Notes: generated by a model from the sequence alone, not told the origin. Shown: positions 27,783 to 37,473, counted from the first letter of the stretch. The stretch is DNA of 64,000 bases from Hydrogenophaga sp. A37 (GCF_002001205.1 NZ_MUNZ01000101.1:124001-188000), one strand, 5' to 3'. Made by a program: numbers and translations.

Positions 27783-28520
27783 ATGAATCAAAAAGTAGCG
27801 TACGTCACCGGCGGCATGGGCGGCATCGGTACCGCTATCTGCCAGCGCCTGCACGCAGAGGGCTTCAAGGTCATCGCCGGCTGCGGCCCGACGCGTGACC
27901 ACCAGAAATGGATTGACGAGCAGAAAGCCCTGGGCTACACCTTCTATGCGTCGGTGGGCAACGTGGGTGACTGGGACTCCACCGTGGAGGCCTTCACCAA
28001 GACCAAGGCCGAGCACGGCAGCATCGACGTGCTGGTCAACAACGCTGGCATCACCAAGGACCGCATGTTCCTGAAGATGTCTCGCGAAGACTGGTCCGCA
28101 GTGATCGAGACCAACCTGAACTCCATGTTCAACGTGACCAAACAGGTGGTGCCTGACATGGTGGAAAAAGGTTGGGGTCGCATCGTCAATATCTCGTCGG
28201 TGAACGGCGAGAAGGGCCAAGCAGGTCAAACCAACTACTCGGCCGCCAAGGCTGGCATGCACGGCTTCTCGATGGCGCTGGCTCAGGAACTGGCCACCAA
28301 GGGCGTGACGGTCAACACCGTGAGCCCGGGCTACATCGGCACCGACATGGTCAATGCCATCCGTCCGGACGTGCTGGAGAAGATCGTCGCCACGGTGCCG
28401 GTCAAGCGCCTGGGCAAGCCCAGCGAAATCGCGTCCATCATTGCCTGGCTGGCGAGCGAAGAGGGCGGCTATGCCACCGGTGCCGATTTCTCTGTCAACG
28501 GCGGTCTGCACATGGGCTAG
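27783..28520 (+). CDS. phaB: Acetoacetyl-CoA reductase
   Basis: NADPH-dependent reduction of acetoacetyl-CoA to (R)-3-hydroxybutyryl-CoA. A 245-residue short-chain dehydrogenase with the dinucleotide motif TGGMGGIG at residues 9-16, NNAG (VLVNNAGITKD), the catalytic Ser in NISSVNGEKG and Tyr/Lys in YSAAK. The family ending TGADFSVNGGLHMG is present. GAGGAG lies before the ATG at 27783. Third gene of the PHB operon, followed by a terminator. Confidence 0.97.
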   Translation: MNQKVAYVTGGMGGIGTAICQRLHAEGFKVIAGCGPTRDHQKWIDEQKALGYTFYASVGNVGDWDSTVEAFTKTKAEHGSIDVLVNNAGITKDRMFLKMSREDWSAVIETNLNSMFNVTKQVVPDMVEKGWGRIVNISSVNGEKGQAGQTNYSAAKAGMHGFSMALAQELATKGVTVNTVSPGYIGTDMVNAIRPDVLEKIVATVPVKRLGKPSEIASIIAWLASEEGGYATGADFSVNGGLHMG

Positions 28521-28535
28521 GACGCATGGCCTCAC

Positions 28536-28562
28536 AAAAGCCCCGCCCAGGCGGGGCTTTTT
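28536..28562 (+). terminator. Terminator after phaB
   Basis: AAAAGCCCCGCC and GGCGGGGCTTTTT form a strong stem with a CA loop, followed by T. Confidence 0.95.
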
Positions 28563-28666
28563 ACTTTTTGATTCCTGTTGATGTTGCAAATCGGTGGTTG
28601 TAGGTGAATATCCTGATTTGACAGCGGGGTTGGTGTGTAATACGTGATCGTGCAAAAGGACTCGTG

Positions 28667-28729
28667 TCACACCGATGTGTGATTTGTCCCTGAACGTAGG
28701 GTGAAGAAAAGGTTTTTTCATTTCTTCAC
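28667..28729. promoter_or_regulatory. Palindromes in the leader of the outer-membrane gene
   Basis: The 279 bp before the next gene hold TTGACA (28618-28623), the palindrome TCACACCGATGTGTGA (28667-28682), and a perfect 9-bp inverted repeat GTGAAGAAA/TTTCTTCAC (28701-28709 and 28721-28729). Just before the start codon is a T-rich stretch with GGAG. A long structured 5' leader or a regulator site is possible; nothing more specific can be said. Confidence 0.35.
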
Positions 28730-28841
28730 ACGGGTCGGACGAGTGGGTCCGCAATACTTGACCAAGAGCCATTCACTGGTTCTGTTGAGTGTTCATGCAC
28801 TTGTCCGATGGCCATTTTTTGTTTTTTTGGAGTTTTTTTAC

Positions 28842-29906
28842 ATGACTTTCAACCTTCGAAGCGTCGCATTCGCCACGATGTGGGCCGCTGTTGCAACCAC
28901 CGCCGCAGCACAAACCAACGCCATCAAGGATGCCGACGGCAATGTGGGCTACGCCACGGCTGAAGCCTGTGACGCGGCCGTGCTCGACGGTTCCGCCAAG
29001 TTTTACACCCCATCCACCCGCATGGCGCCCAAGCGCCGCGCTGGCGAAGCCACGGTGACCGGCATGACCCTCAAGGATCTGGGCGCCGAATACAACCTGG
29101 GTGCCTGCGACAAGGGTGCTCCGCACGCCTTTGGCCGTGGTGGCGTGAGCAAGGCGTTGCAGGGTCGTTGGATCCCGTACAGCGCCTCCATGCCCATCAA
29201 CGCCTACAAGGACAAGAGCGGCAAAATCGTGCGCGTGACCATGCGCGATTGCGACAACAACTTCTCTGGCATGTTCCCGCGTGGCGTGCCGGCTCCGGCA
29301 CCCAAGGCCGCAGCGCCCGTGGCACCGGTCGCCGTTGCACCGGCACCTGTCGTGGTCGCTCCAGCTCCGATGGCAGCGCCTGCGCCAGCGCCCGTGGCAC
29401 TCAAGCCTGCCGTTGTCGCGTTCCCGTACGTGTTCGGTACCCTGGGTGCCCAGCGCGATCTGGTCGGCAACGACGCCATCAATGGCATTGCTCAGCACAA
29501 TGACCACGACTCGAAGTTGGCCTTGCAGGCCGGCGCTGGCTACCAGTTCAACAAGCTGTGGGGTGCAGAAGCCTTTGTGCAAGCCGGTAAGCGCCTGAAC
29601 TACGAAAACGGTTTCGAGTCCCAGGCCCGCACACTGGGTCTTCGCGCCACCGTGGGCCAGGACATCGGCGAGGCGACGCGTGTATTTGCCAAGCTGGGTG
29701 TCGCGCGCGTGGATCACCCGCAAGACACGGCCGGCGCGGCTCAGACCCGTCCGACCGTGGGTCTGGGTGTGACGTACAACCTGAACAACAACCTGGCGCT
29801 GCGCGGTGACTTCGACCACTACGTCAAGAAGAACACCAGCTCCGGTCAGGACTGGAAAGCACTGAACTACGTGGGCATCGGCCTGCAGTATTCGTTCAAG
29901 CCTTGA
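28842..29906 (+). CDS. Outer-membrane beta-barrel protein
   Basis: A 354-residue exported protein. The ATG at 28842 gives a signal peptide cleaved after TTAAAQ (about residue 24). The first mature part (25-145) is a soluble domain with paired cysteines; residues about 150-190 are an Ala/Pro/Val linker (APAPKAAAPVAPVAVAPAPV), which should span periplasm or peptidoglycan. The rest is an eight-stranded OmpA-like barrel with alternating residues (FNKLWGAEAFVQAGKRLNYE, LRATVGQDI) and a terminal aromatic strand YVGIGLQYSFKP. The order, soluble domain before barrel, is the reverse of classical OmpA. No known function. Confidence 0.8.
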   Translation: MTFNLRSVAFATMWAAVATTAAAQTNAIKDADGNVGYATAEACDAAVLDGSAKFYTPSTRMAPKRRAGEATVTGMTLKDLGAEYNLGACDKGAPHAFGRGGVSKALQGRWIPYSASMPINAYKDKSGKIVRVTMRDCDNNFSGMFPRGVPAPAPKAAAPVAPVAVAPAPVVVAPAPMAAPAPAPVALKPAVVAFPYVFGTLGAQRDLVGNDAINGIAQHNDHDSKLALQAGAGYQFNKLWGAEAFVQAGKRLNYENGFESQARTLGLRATVGQDIGEATRVFAKLGVARVDHPQDTAGAAQTRPTVGLGVTYNLNNNLALRGDFDHYVKKNTSSGQDWKALNYVGIGLQYSFKP

Positions 29907-29935
29907 GCATTGACTGACGGTCTTCCCTGACCGAG

Positions 29936-29980
29936 CCGCCGAGCATGCCGCACACTGCGGGGTGCTCGGCGGTTTTTTTT
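29936..29980 (+). terminator. Terminator after the outer-membrane gene
   Basis: CCGCCGAGCA pairs with TGCTCGGCGG, an inner CCGCA/TGCGG extends the stem, and eight T follow. Confidence 0.95.
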
Positions 29981-30077
29981 TGCCAACACGGCCAGGGTCC
30001 CACCGTCGGCCTATGGTCAGCGGATTCCCGTTGAAGGCATCACACTCGTTGAAAGCCGGTGCTGGGATAATCCCGGC

Positions 30078-31124
30078 ATGTTGTTTTCTGGTTCTCTGGT
30101 GTCCGATGCTCCGTCGGCACCTGCTTCCCCTTTCTGGCGCTTGTCGGTCGCTCCCATGATGGGCTGGACCGACCGCCATTGCCGCTATTTCCACCGCCTG
30201 CTGACCCGCCACACCTTGCTCTACACCGAGATGGTGACCACGGGTGCGCTGATCCATGGCAACGCTGCCCAACACCTGCATTTCAATGGCGAGGAACACC
30301 CGGTGGCTTTGCAGCTGGGTGGCAGCGAGCCCGCCGATCTGGCGCAGTGCGCGAAGCTGGGCCAGGACCGCGGTTACGACGAAATCAACCTCAACTGCGG
30401 CTGCCCGAGCGAGCGTGTGTTGCGTGGGGCCTTCGGCGCCTGCCTGATGGGGGAAGCCGAACTGGTGCGCGATGGTGTGAAGGCCATGGTTGACGTGGTG
30501 GGCATTCCGGTCACGGTCAAGCACCGCATCGGCATCGACAAGGTCGAAAGCTACGACTTTGTGCGCGACTTTGTGGGCACGGTGGCCGAGGGTGGCTGCA
30601 CGACCTTCCTGGTGCATGCGCGCAACGCCTGGCTGCAGGGCCTCTCGCCGAAAGAGAACCGCGAAATACCGCCGCTCCGCTACGAACTGGCCTACCACCT
30701 CAAACGCGACTTCCCTCACCTCACCATCGCGGTCAATGGCGGCATCACCACCAACGCGCAGATCGCCGAGCACCTGGCGCAGGTGGACGGCGCCATGATC
30801 GGCCGAGAGGCGTACCACAACCCCTGGCTCATGGTCGATTGGGACGCCCGCTTTTACGGTGACGCAACCCGCGAAGCGCCCACGCGCGACGCGGTGGAGC
30901 TGGCCATGGTGGGCTACATGGAGCGTGCCCACGCCGAAGACGGCGTGAACTGGTATTCCATCGCCAGCCACATGCTGGGCTTGCGCCACGGTCTGCACGG
31001 CGCGCGCAAGTGGCGCCAGGTCTGGAGCGACCACCGTCTGAAACCGCTGCCACCGCGAGAGGTGTGGGCGATGGCCCAGGTCCACGTCAGCTCGCAGGCC
31101 GATGCGGTGATGGCCGAGGCCTGA
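30078..31124 (+). CDS. dusA: tRNA-dihydrouridine(20/20a) synthase
   Basis: FMN enzyme that reduces uridines 20 and 20a in the tRNA D-loop. The 348 residues begin with SVAPMMGWTDRHCRYFHRLL (FMN phosphate and DusA-specific motif), then LQLGGSEPADLAQCAKL, and NLNCGCPSERVLRGAFGACL with the catalytic cysteine. VKHRIGID and VHARNAWLQGLSPKENREIP are typical of DusA rather than DusB or DusC. The first ~13 residues before APFWRL are not conserved, so a slightly later start is possible. Confidence 0.95.
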   Translation: MLFSGSLVSDAPSAPASPFWRLSVAPMMGWTDRHCRYFHRLLTRHTLLYTEMVTTGALIHGNAAQHLHFNGEEHPVALQLGGSEPADLAQCAKLGQDRGYDEINLNCGCPSERVLRGAFGACLMGEAELVRDGVKAMVDVVGIPVTVKHRIGIDKVESYDFVRDFVGTVAEGGCTTFLVHARNAWLQGLSPKENREIPPLRYELAYHLKRDFPHLTIAVNGGITTNAQIAEHLAQVDGAMIGREAYHNPWLMVDWDARFYGDATREAPTRDAVELAMVGYMERAHAEDGVNWYSIASHMLGLRHGLHGARKWRQVWSDHRLKPLPPREVWAMAQVHVSSQADAVMAEA

Positions 31125-31317
31125 TTTCCGACCGTGGACTGAACTTTTCGGAGACAATTTCCTCACACGCACAGAGCTTGCCGAGACAAATGACATCAGA
31201 TGCGGCAAGCCCTTGATCGGGCGGTGGTTGCGTGACGCCCGACACCGACGTCGGCGGGGAGCGGGCCTGGACGTTGGTGACCTTTCCGATTGGCGACCGC
31301 TCCGTCTTGGAGGTCGT

Positions 31318-33240
31318 ATGGACGTTGTCCGTCATTTCCTGAACCGCTACGAACAGGCACGCGAGGAAGAGCTGTCGATCGAAGACTACCTCGACGCCTG
31401 CAAGCGGGATCCACTGGTCTACGCCACCGCGGCGGAGCGAATGCTGGTTGCGATCGGCGAGCCGGAGTTGTTCGACACCCGGCACGACCAGCGGCTGTCG
31501 CGCATTTTTGGCAACAAGGTCATCAAGATTTACCCGGCGTTCCGGGATTTCTATGGCCTGGAGGAGCCGATCGAACAGGTGGTTTCCTACTTCCGTCACG
31601 GCGCGCAGGGGCTGGAAGAACGCAAGCAGATCCTGTACCTGCTGGGCCCCGTGGGCGGTGGCAAATCCTCGATCGCCGAGCGCCTGAAACAGCTCATGGA
31701 ACAGGTGCCGTTCTATGCGCTCAAGGACTCACCGGTCAACGAATCGCCGCTCGGTCTGTTCAACGCGGCCGAAGATGGTTCGTTGCTCGAATCGCAGTAT
31801 GGGATTGCGCCGCGGTATCTGGGGCGGGTGATGTCGCCCTGGGCGGTCAAGCGGCTGGAAGAGTTCGGCGGTGATATCCGGCGCTTCCGTGTCGTCAAGC
31901 GTTTCCCGTCGGTGTTGCGCCAGATCGCGATCGCCAAGACCGAGCCGGGCGACGAAAACAACCAGGACATTTCTTCGCTGGTGGGCAAGATCGACATCCG
32001 CAAGCTGGAGACCTTTGCCCAGGACGACCCGGACGCCTACAGCTATTCGGGTGGCCTGTGCCTGGCCAACCAGGGGCTGCTGGAGTTCGTCGAAATGTTC
32101 AAGGCGCCGATCAAGGTGCTGCACCCCCTGCTGACCGCCACCCAGGAAGGCAACTTCAAGGGCACCGAAGGCTTTGGCGCGATACCGTTTGACGGCATCG
32201 TGATGGCGCACTCCAACGAAAGCGAGTGGAAGGCGTTTCGGAACAACAAGAACAACGAGGCCTTTCTGGACCGGATCTACATCGTCAAGGTGCCGTACTG
32301 TCTGAGGGTGTCGGAAGAGATCAAGATCTACGAGAAGCTGATCCGAAATTCATCGTTGGCACAGGCCATCTGCTCCCCCGGAACGCTGAAGATGCTGGCG
32401 CAATTCGCGGTGTACACCCGCCTGAAGGAGCCGGAAAACTCCAGCATTTTCAGCAAGCTGCTGGTGTACGACGGCGAGAACCTGAAAGACACCGACCCCA
32501 AGGCCAAGAGCTTCCAGGAGTACCGCGATTACGCCGGGGTGGACGAGGGCATGACCGGCATTTCCACCCGCTTCGCGTTCAAGATCCTGTCCAAGGTGTT
32601 CAACTTCGACAGCACCGAGGTGGCGGCCAACCCGGTGCACCTGATGTATGTGCTGGAGCAGCAGATTGAGCGCGAACAGTTCGCCGCCGAGACCGAGCAG
32701 AAGTACCTGGGCTTCATCAAGGAGACGCTGGCGGTGCGCTACGCCGAGTTCATCGGCAAGGAAATCCAGACCGCTTACCTGGAGTCGTACTCCGAATACG
32801 GCCAGAACATCTTCGACCGCTATGTGACCTACGCCGACTTCTGGATCCAGGACCAGGAATTCCGCGACACCGACACCGGTGAAATCTTCGACCGATCCTC
32901 GCTCAACGCCGAGTTGGAGAAGATCGAAAAGCCCGCCGGCATCAGCAACCCGAAGGACTTCCGCAACGAGATCGTCAATTTCGTGCTGCGTGCGCGGGCC
33001 AACAACGCAGGCAAGAACCCGCTGTGGACCAGCTACGAAAAGCTGCGCGCGGTGATCGAGAAAAAGATGTTCTCCAACACCGAAGACCTGCTGCCGGTGA
33101 TTTCGTTCAATGCCAAGGCCAGCGCCGACGAGCAGAAGAAACACCAAGACTTTGTCAACCGCATGGTCGACAAGGGCTACACCACGCGGCAGGTCCGGCT
33201 GCTGTGTGACTGGTACCTGCGCGTGCGCAAGAGTTCTTGA
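31318..33240 (+). CDS. prkA: PrkA family serine protein kinase
   Basis: A 640-residue protein of the PrkA/YeaG family: an AAA-type ATPase domain (Walker A GPVGGGKS, near residue 107) followed by a C-terminal kinase-like domain. The start ATG at 31318 is set by TTGGAGG. YeaG is linked to stationary phase, nitrogen starvation and stress. First of three genes prkA-yeaH-spoVR, a conserved functional set. The 193 bp upstream contain CTTGCCG/CGGCAAG (31177-31209) but no promoter I can assign. Confidence 0.95.
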   Translation: MDVVRHFLNRYEQAREEELSIEDYLDACKRDPLVYATAAERMLVAIGEPELFDTRHDQRLSRIFGNKVIKIYPAFRDFYGLEEPIEQVVSYFRHGAQGLEERKQILYLLGPVGGGKSSIAERLKQLMEQVPFYALKDSPVNESPLGLFNAAEDGSLLESQYGIAPRYLGRVMSPWAVKRLEEFGGDIRRFRVVKRFPSVLRQIAIAKTEPGDENNQDISSLVGKIDIRKLETFAQDDPDAYSYSGGLCLANQGLLEFVEMFKAPIKVLHPLLTATQEGNFKGTEGFGAIPFDGIVMAHSNESEWKAFRNNKNNEAFLDRIYIVKVPYCLRVSEEIKIYEKLIRNSSLAQAICSPGTLKMLAQFAVYTRLKEPENSSIFSKLLVYDGENLKDTDPKAKSFQEYRDYAGVDEGMTGISTRFAFKILSKVFNFDSTEVAANPVHLMYVLEQQIEREQFAAETEQKYLGFIKETLAVRYAEFIGKEIQTAYLESYSEYGQNIFDRYVTYADFWIQDQEFRDTDTGEIFDRSSLNAELEKIEKPAGISNPKDFRNEIVNFVLRARANNAGKNPLWTSYEKLRAVIEKKMFSNTEDLLPVISFNAKASADEQKKHQDFVNRMVDKGYTTRQVRLLCDWYLRVRKSS

Positions 33241-33283
33241 GCCGCCGGTTCCTGATGTCCTGAAACACGGAAGGCAGGTCAGC

Positions 33284-34558
33284 ATGCTCCAACAGATCGT
33301 CGACCGCCGACTCTCGGGCAAGAACAAGTCCATCGGCAACCGCGAGCGTTTTCTGCGTCGCTACCGCGAGCAGATCGGCGACGCGGTGCGCAAGGCCGTG
33401 TCGGGCCGCAGCATCCGGGACATCGAGCAGGGCGAAGACATCACCCTGCCGCGGCGCGACGTGTCCGAGCCTGTGTTTGGCCACGGGCGGGGCGGGATGC
33501 GCGAGTCGGTGCACCCGGGCAACCGCGAATACGTGCGGGGTGACCGCATCGACCGGCCGGCCCAGGGCGCCGGGGCTGGCGGCGCGGGCGGGCAAGGCGG
33601 CCAGGACGGCCTGGGCGAAGACGATTTTGTCTTTCGCATCACGCGCGATGAGTTCATGCAGGTGTTCTTCGACGACCTGGCGCTGCCGCATCTGGTGCGC
33701 ACGCAACTGCTGCCCGATGCGCCCGAATGGAAGTCGCATCGCGCGGGCTTCATCTCGGAGGGCAATCCCGCCAGTCTGCACGTGGTGCGTTCCCTGCGCA
33801 CAGCGCTGGGCCGCCGCATCGCGATGGGAGGCGATGTGCGGCGCCTGCTGAACGAGCTGCAGGTCGAATTGGCCGAAGCCGAGCGCAACAAAGCCACGCC
33901 GACCGCAGGGATCCGCTTGCTCAAGGAGCGCATAGAGGCCCTGCAGCGCCGGTTGCGGCAGATCCCGTTTCTGGACACGCTGGACCTGCGCTTTCGCAAC
34001 CGGGTGCGGATTCCACTGCCTTCGGCCAAGGCGGTGATGTTCTGCCTGATGGACGTGTCGGGCTCGATGGATGAAGCCCGCAAGGACATTGCCAAGCGGT
34101 TCTTCATCTTGCTGTACCTGTTCCTGCAGCGGCACTACGAACGCACCGATGTGGTGTTCATCCGCCACCACACGCAGGCCGCCGAGGTGAACGAACCGGA
34201 GTTTTTCCAGGCCACCGAGAGCGGGGGCACCGTGGTGTCGAGCGCGCTCACGCTCATGCACGACATCATCCAGGCGCGTTACCCGCCGGGCGACTGGAAC
34301 ATCTACGGCGCCCAGGCTTCGGACGGCGAGAACTGGTACAACGATTCGGCCCGCTGCAGCGAGCTGCTGCAGCGCAAGCTGCTGCCTTTGGTGCGCTATT
34401 TCGCCTACGTGCAGGTGGCCGGTGACGAGCAGAACCTCTGGCAGGAATACACCCGGGTGCACGAGAAGGACCCCCGGTTGGCCATGCGCAAGATCACCGA
34501 GGCCGCCGACATCTACCCGGTCTTCCGGGAACTGTTCAGAAAGGCAGGCGCGGCATGA
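33284..34558 (+). CDS. yeaH: YeaH/UPF0229 family VWA-domain protein
   Basis: A 424-residue protein found with PrkA kinases. The N-terminus (LQQIVDRRLSGKNKSIGNRE) is the UPF0229 signature; a glycine-rich linker lies near residues 95-110; the C-terminal half has a von Willebrand A-like MIDAS motif DVSGSMDE. Function in the stress response is not known in detail; YeaH may be a partner or substrate of the kinase. Its stop overlaps the spoVR start by four bases (ATGA). Confidence 0.93.
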   Translation: MLQQIVDRRLSGKNKSIGNRERFLRRYREQIGDAVRKAVSGRSIRDIEQGEDITLPRRDVSEPVFGHGRGGMRESVHPGNREYVRGDRIDRPAQGAGAGGAGGQGGQDGLGEDDFVFRITRDEFMQVFFDDLALPHLVRTQLLPDAPEWKSHRAGFISEGNPASLHVVRSLRTALGRRIAMGGDVRRLLNELQVELAEAERNKATPTAGIRLLKERIEALQRRLRQIPFLDTLDLRFRNRVRIPLPSAKAVMFCLMDVSGSMDEARKDIAKRFFILLYLFLQRHYERTDVVFIRHHTQAAEVNEPEFFQATESGGTVVSSALTLMHDIIQARYPPGDWNIYGAQASDGENWYNDSARCSELLQRKLLPLVRYFAYVQVAGDEQNLWQEYTRVHEKDPRLAMRKITEAADIYPVFRELFRKAGAA

Positions 34559-36153
34559 ACGCCCGCTCCGAATCTGCGCCCGTTCCGCCAGCTTCGCCGG
34601 ATGCCCCGGACGGCGCGTTGTCGGCCGCTCCGCGCCCGTCGCTGCCCTGTCCGTCGGACTGGACCTTCGAGCTGATCGAGACCTACCACGCCGAGATCGC
34701 GCGGGTGGCCCGGGAGCAAGGGCTGGACACCTACCCGGTGCAGTTGGAGGTGATCACGGCGGAGCAGATGATCGACGCCTACGCCTCGGTGGGCATGCCG
34801 GTGAACTACCGGCACTGGTCGTTCGGCAAGCAGTTCATCGCCACCGAGAAGAACTACCGGCGCGGCCACATGGGGCTGGCCTACGAGATCGTGATCAATT
34901 CCGATCCCTGCATTGCCTACCTCATGGAAGAAAACACCATGACCATGCAGGCGCTGGTGATCGCGCACGCCTGCTACGGCCACAACTCGTTCTTCAAGGG
35001 CAACTACCTGTTCCGCATGTGGACCGACGCGTCGTCGATCATCGATTACCTGGTCTACGCCCGGGGCTATGTGGCCGAATGCGAGGAGTTGCACGGCGTG
35101 GAGGCGGTCGAGCAATTGCTCGACGCCTGTCACGCCCTGATGAGCCACGGCGTGGACCGGTACCGTCGCTCCCAGAAGCCGTCACTGGCCGAAGAGGAGG
35201 CCCGACGCAAGGACCGCGAAGCCTATCTGCAGCAACAGGTCAACGACCTCTGGCGCACCCTGCCCAAGTCCTCGGTCAAACAGGTGGACAAGTCCAGCCG
35301 CCGGTTCCCGGTGGAGCCGGAGGAAAACCTGCTGTACTTCATTGAAAAGAACGCCCCACTGCTCGAACCCTGGCAGCGCGAGGTGGTGCGCATCGTGCGC
35401 AAGGTGGCGCAGTATTTCTACCCGCAGCGCCAGACCCAGGTCATGAACGAAGGTTGGGCCACGTTCTGGCACTACACCCTGCTCAACACCCTGTACGACG
35501 AAGGGCGCCTCACCGACGGTTTCATGATCGAGTTCCTGCGCTCCCACACCAATGTGGTGAACCAGCTGCCGGTCAAGCACCCGGGGTACAGCGGCATCAA
35601 CCCCTACGCGCTGGGGTTTGCCATGTTCAGCGATCTCAAACGCATCTGCCAAGCGCCCACCGAGGAGGACCGGCGCTGGTTTCCCGACATCGCCGGTTCG
35701 GACTGGCACGCGACCCTGGACCACGCCATGCGGCACTACCGGGACGAGAGCTTCGTCGGCCAGTTCCTGTCGCCGCGGCTGATGCGCGAGATGCGCCTGT
35801 TCGCGGTCGTTGACGACGAGCACAGCCTCGACCTGGAGGTGTCTGCCATCCACGACGACGCCGGCTACCAGCGCGTGCGCGAAGCACTGGCGCGCCAGCA
35901 CGATCTGAACGAACAGGAACCCAACATCCAAGTCTGGAACGTCGCTGTGCGGGGCGACCGCTCATTGACGCTGCGCCACATCCGCCAGCACGACCGCCCG
36001 CTCCCTGAGAGTTCCCGGGAGGTGCTCAAACACGTGGCGCGGCTCTGGGGCTTCGGGGTGCGGCTGGAGAGCGTTGACCATCACGGCAAGATGGTGCAGC
36101 ACTGGGATGTGAACCCGCCGGTCACCGAGTTCCAGGCCACTACCGGCCCGTGA
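34555..36153 (+). CDS. spoVR: SpoVR family protein
   Basis: A 532-residue protein of the SpoVR/YcgB family, widespread in non-sporulating bacteria. Diagnostic sequences include MPVNYRHWSFGKQFIATEKN, MTMQALVIAHACYGHNSFFK and NEGWATFWHYTLLNTLYDEG, which carry conserved His/Glu residues. Third gene of prkA-yeaH-spoVR, coupled by ATGA overlap. Its last 14 bp overlap the end of the convergent sqr gene. Biochemical role unknown. Confidence 0.95.
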   Translation: MNARSESAPVPPASPDAPDGALSAAPRPSLPCPSDWTFELIETYHAEIARVAREQGLDTYPVQLEVITAEQMIDAYASVGMPVNYRHWSFGKQFIATEKNYRRGHMGLAYEIVINSDPCIAYLMEENTMTMQALVIAHACYGHNSFFKGNYLFRMWTDASSIIDYLVYARGYVAECEELHGVEAVEQLLDACHALMSHGVDRYRRSQKPSLAEEEARRKDREAYLQQQVNDLWRTLPKSSVKQVDKSSRRFPVEPEENLLYFIEKNAPLLEPWQREVVRIVRKVAQYFYPQRQTQVMNEGWATFWHYTLLNTLYDEGRLTDGFMIEFLRSHTNVVNQLPVKHPGYSGINPYALGFAMFSDLKRICQAPTEEDRRWFPDIAGSDWHATLDHAMRHYRDESFVGQFLSPRLMREMRLFAVVDDEHSLDLEVSAIHDDAGYQRVREALARQHDLNEQEPNIQVWNVAVRGDRSLTLRHIRQHDRPLPESSREVLKHVARLWGFGVRLESVDHHGKMVQHWDVNPPVTEFQATTGP

Positions 36154-37429
36154 TCTTGGCTTTGAGTTTGGTGATGCCGATGAAGTCCATGATGATCTTC
36201 TCGTAGATCGGCTCGGACGTGCCTTTCTCCATCTTGCGCATGAAGTACTTCTCGAAAGCCACCTTGGCCAGGTGCACCCACTTGCCTTCGGCGAACCAGC
36301 TCACGTTGCGCGGCGGGATCTGCGGCAGCGCCACGAAGGCCGCGCCGGTGTCGCCGAAGTCGGCCAGACACACCGTGTTCCAGGTGGCCTTCTGTGTGGG
36401 TTCCTGACCGTCCAGCAGTTCACGGATGTTGTGGGCCGTGGCCGTGACCATGGACTCGATCATGTAGCCGGTCTTGGGTGTGCCGCAGGGAATGGGCGTG
36501 ACTTCCACGGGCGGAATCGCCACACAAACCCCGATGCTGAAGATGTTCTTGAACTTGGCGTTGCGCTGGTGTGCGTCGATGGTGATGAAGCCGCGCGGGT
36601 TGGTCAGGCCCTCGATGCCGAACACCGCGTCCACACCCTTGAAGGCTGGCAGCATCATGCTGTGCTTGAAGGGCAGCACGTGTTCCTTGATCGGCTGGCC
36701 CTGGTCGTTGTGCTCGGTCACGTACATGTTGCCGGCCTCGACCCTGGTGGTCTTGGCGTTGCAGATCCACTTGATGTGGCGCTGGCGCATGGCTGATTCG
36801 AGCATGCCCTTGGAGTCGCCCACGCCGCCCAGACCGAGGTGGCCGATATAGGGCTCGGGTGTCACATAGGTCATGGGCACTTGGTCGCGGATCTTGCGAC
36901 GGCGCAGGTCGGTGTCCATGATCATGGCGAACTCGTAGGCCGGGCCGAAGCACGACGCACCTTGCACTGCTCCCACCACGATGGGGCCGGGTGCTTTCAC
37001 AAACCCGTCCCAAGCGAGCTTGGTGGTTTCGGCGTGACTCACATGGCAGACCGATTGCGTGTGGCCGCCGTGCGGGCCCAGGCCTTCGACTTCGTCAAAC
37101 GCGAGCTTGGGGCCGGTGGCGATGACCAGGTAGTCGTAGTCCACCCGGCTGCCGTCTTCCAGCTCGATCTGGTTGGCGTCAGGGTGCACGCGCTTGGCGC
37201 GCTGGATGATGGATTCGATGCCTTTGCGCTTGAGCGCCGGGGCAATGTCCACCTCAATGTCCTTGCGTTTGCGCCAGTCCACCGCCACCCAGGGGTTGGA
37301 CGGGACAAAGTGGAACTTCGGCGCTTCACTGATCACGGTGACCGTGTCGCCTGCGCGGGCGAGCGCCTTCATTTCGTAGGCCATGGGCATGCCGCCGAGG
37401 CCGGCGCCCAAAATGACGATGTGAGCCAT
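36140..37429 (-). CDS. sqr: Sulfide:quinone oxidoreductase (type I-like)
   Basis: Membrane-associated FAD enzyme that oxidises sulfide to sulfane sulfur and passes electrons to quinone. The 429 residues have the FAD motif ILGAGLGGMPMAYE, ATGPKLAF, and three cysteines matching the catalytic set of type I SQR: Cys128 (SVCHVSHAE), Cys160 (GASCFGPAYEF) and Cys354 (NTVCLADFGD). IGHLGLGGVGDSKG is also typical. Start ATG at 37429. A GC-box palindrome (37474-37491) sits in its promoter, suggesting control by a persulfide- or copper-sensing CsoR-type repressor, which is not encoded here. Confidence 0.92.
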   Translation of the reverse strand: MAHIVILGAGLGGMPMAYEMKALARAGDTVTVISEAPKFHFVPSNPWVAVDWRKRKDIEVDIAPALKRKGIESIIQRAKRVHPDANQIELEDGSRVDYDYLVIATGPKLAFDEVEGLGPHGGHTQSVCHVSHAETTKLAWDGFVKAPGPIVVGAVQGASCFGPAYEFAMIMDTDLRRRKIRDQVPMTYVTPEPYIGHLGLGGVGDSKGMLESAMRQRHIKWICNAKTTRVEAGNMYVTEHNDQGQPIKEHVLPFKHSMMLPAFKGVDAVFGIEGLTNPRGFITIDAHQRNAKFKNIFSIGVCVAIPPVEVTPIPCGTPKTGYMIESMVTATAHNIRELLDGQEPTQKATWNTVCLADFGDTGAAFVALPQIPPRNVSWFAEGKWVHLAKVAFEKYFMRKMEKGTSEPIYEKIIMDFIGITKLKAKITGR

Positions 37430-37473
37430 GGGTTTGTCTCCAAATGATCTGTGTTTCAGTCCTTTGGATGATG

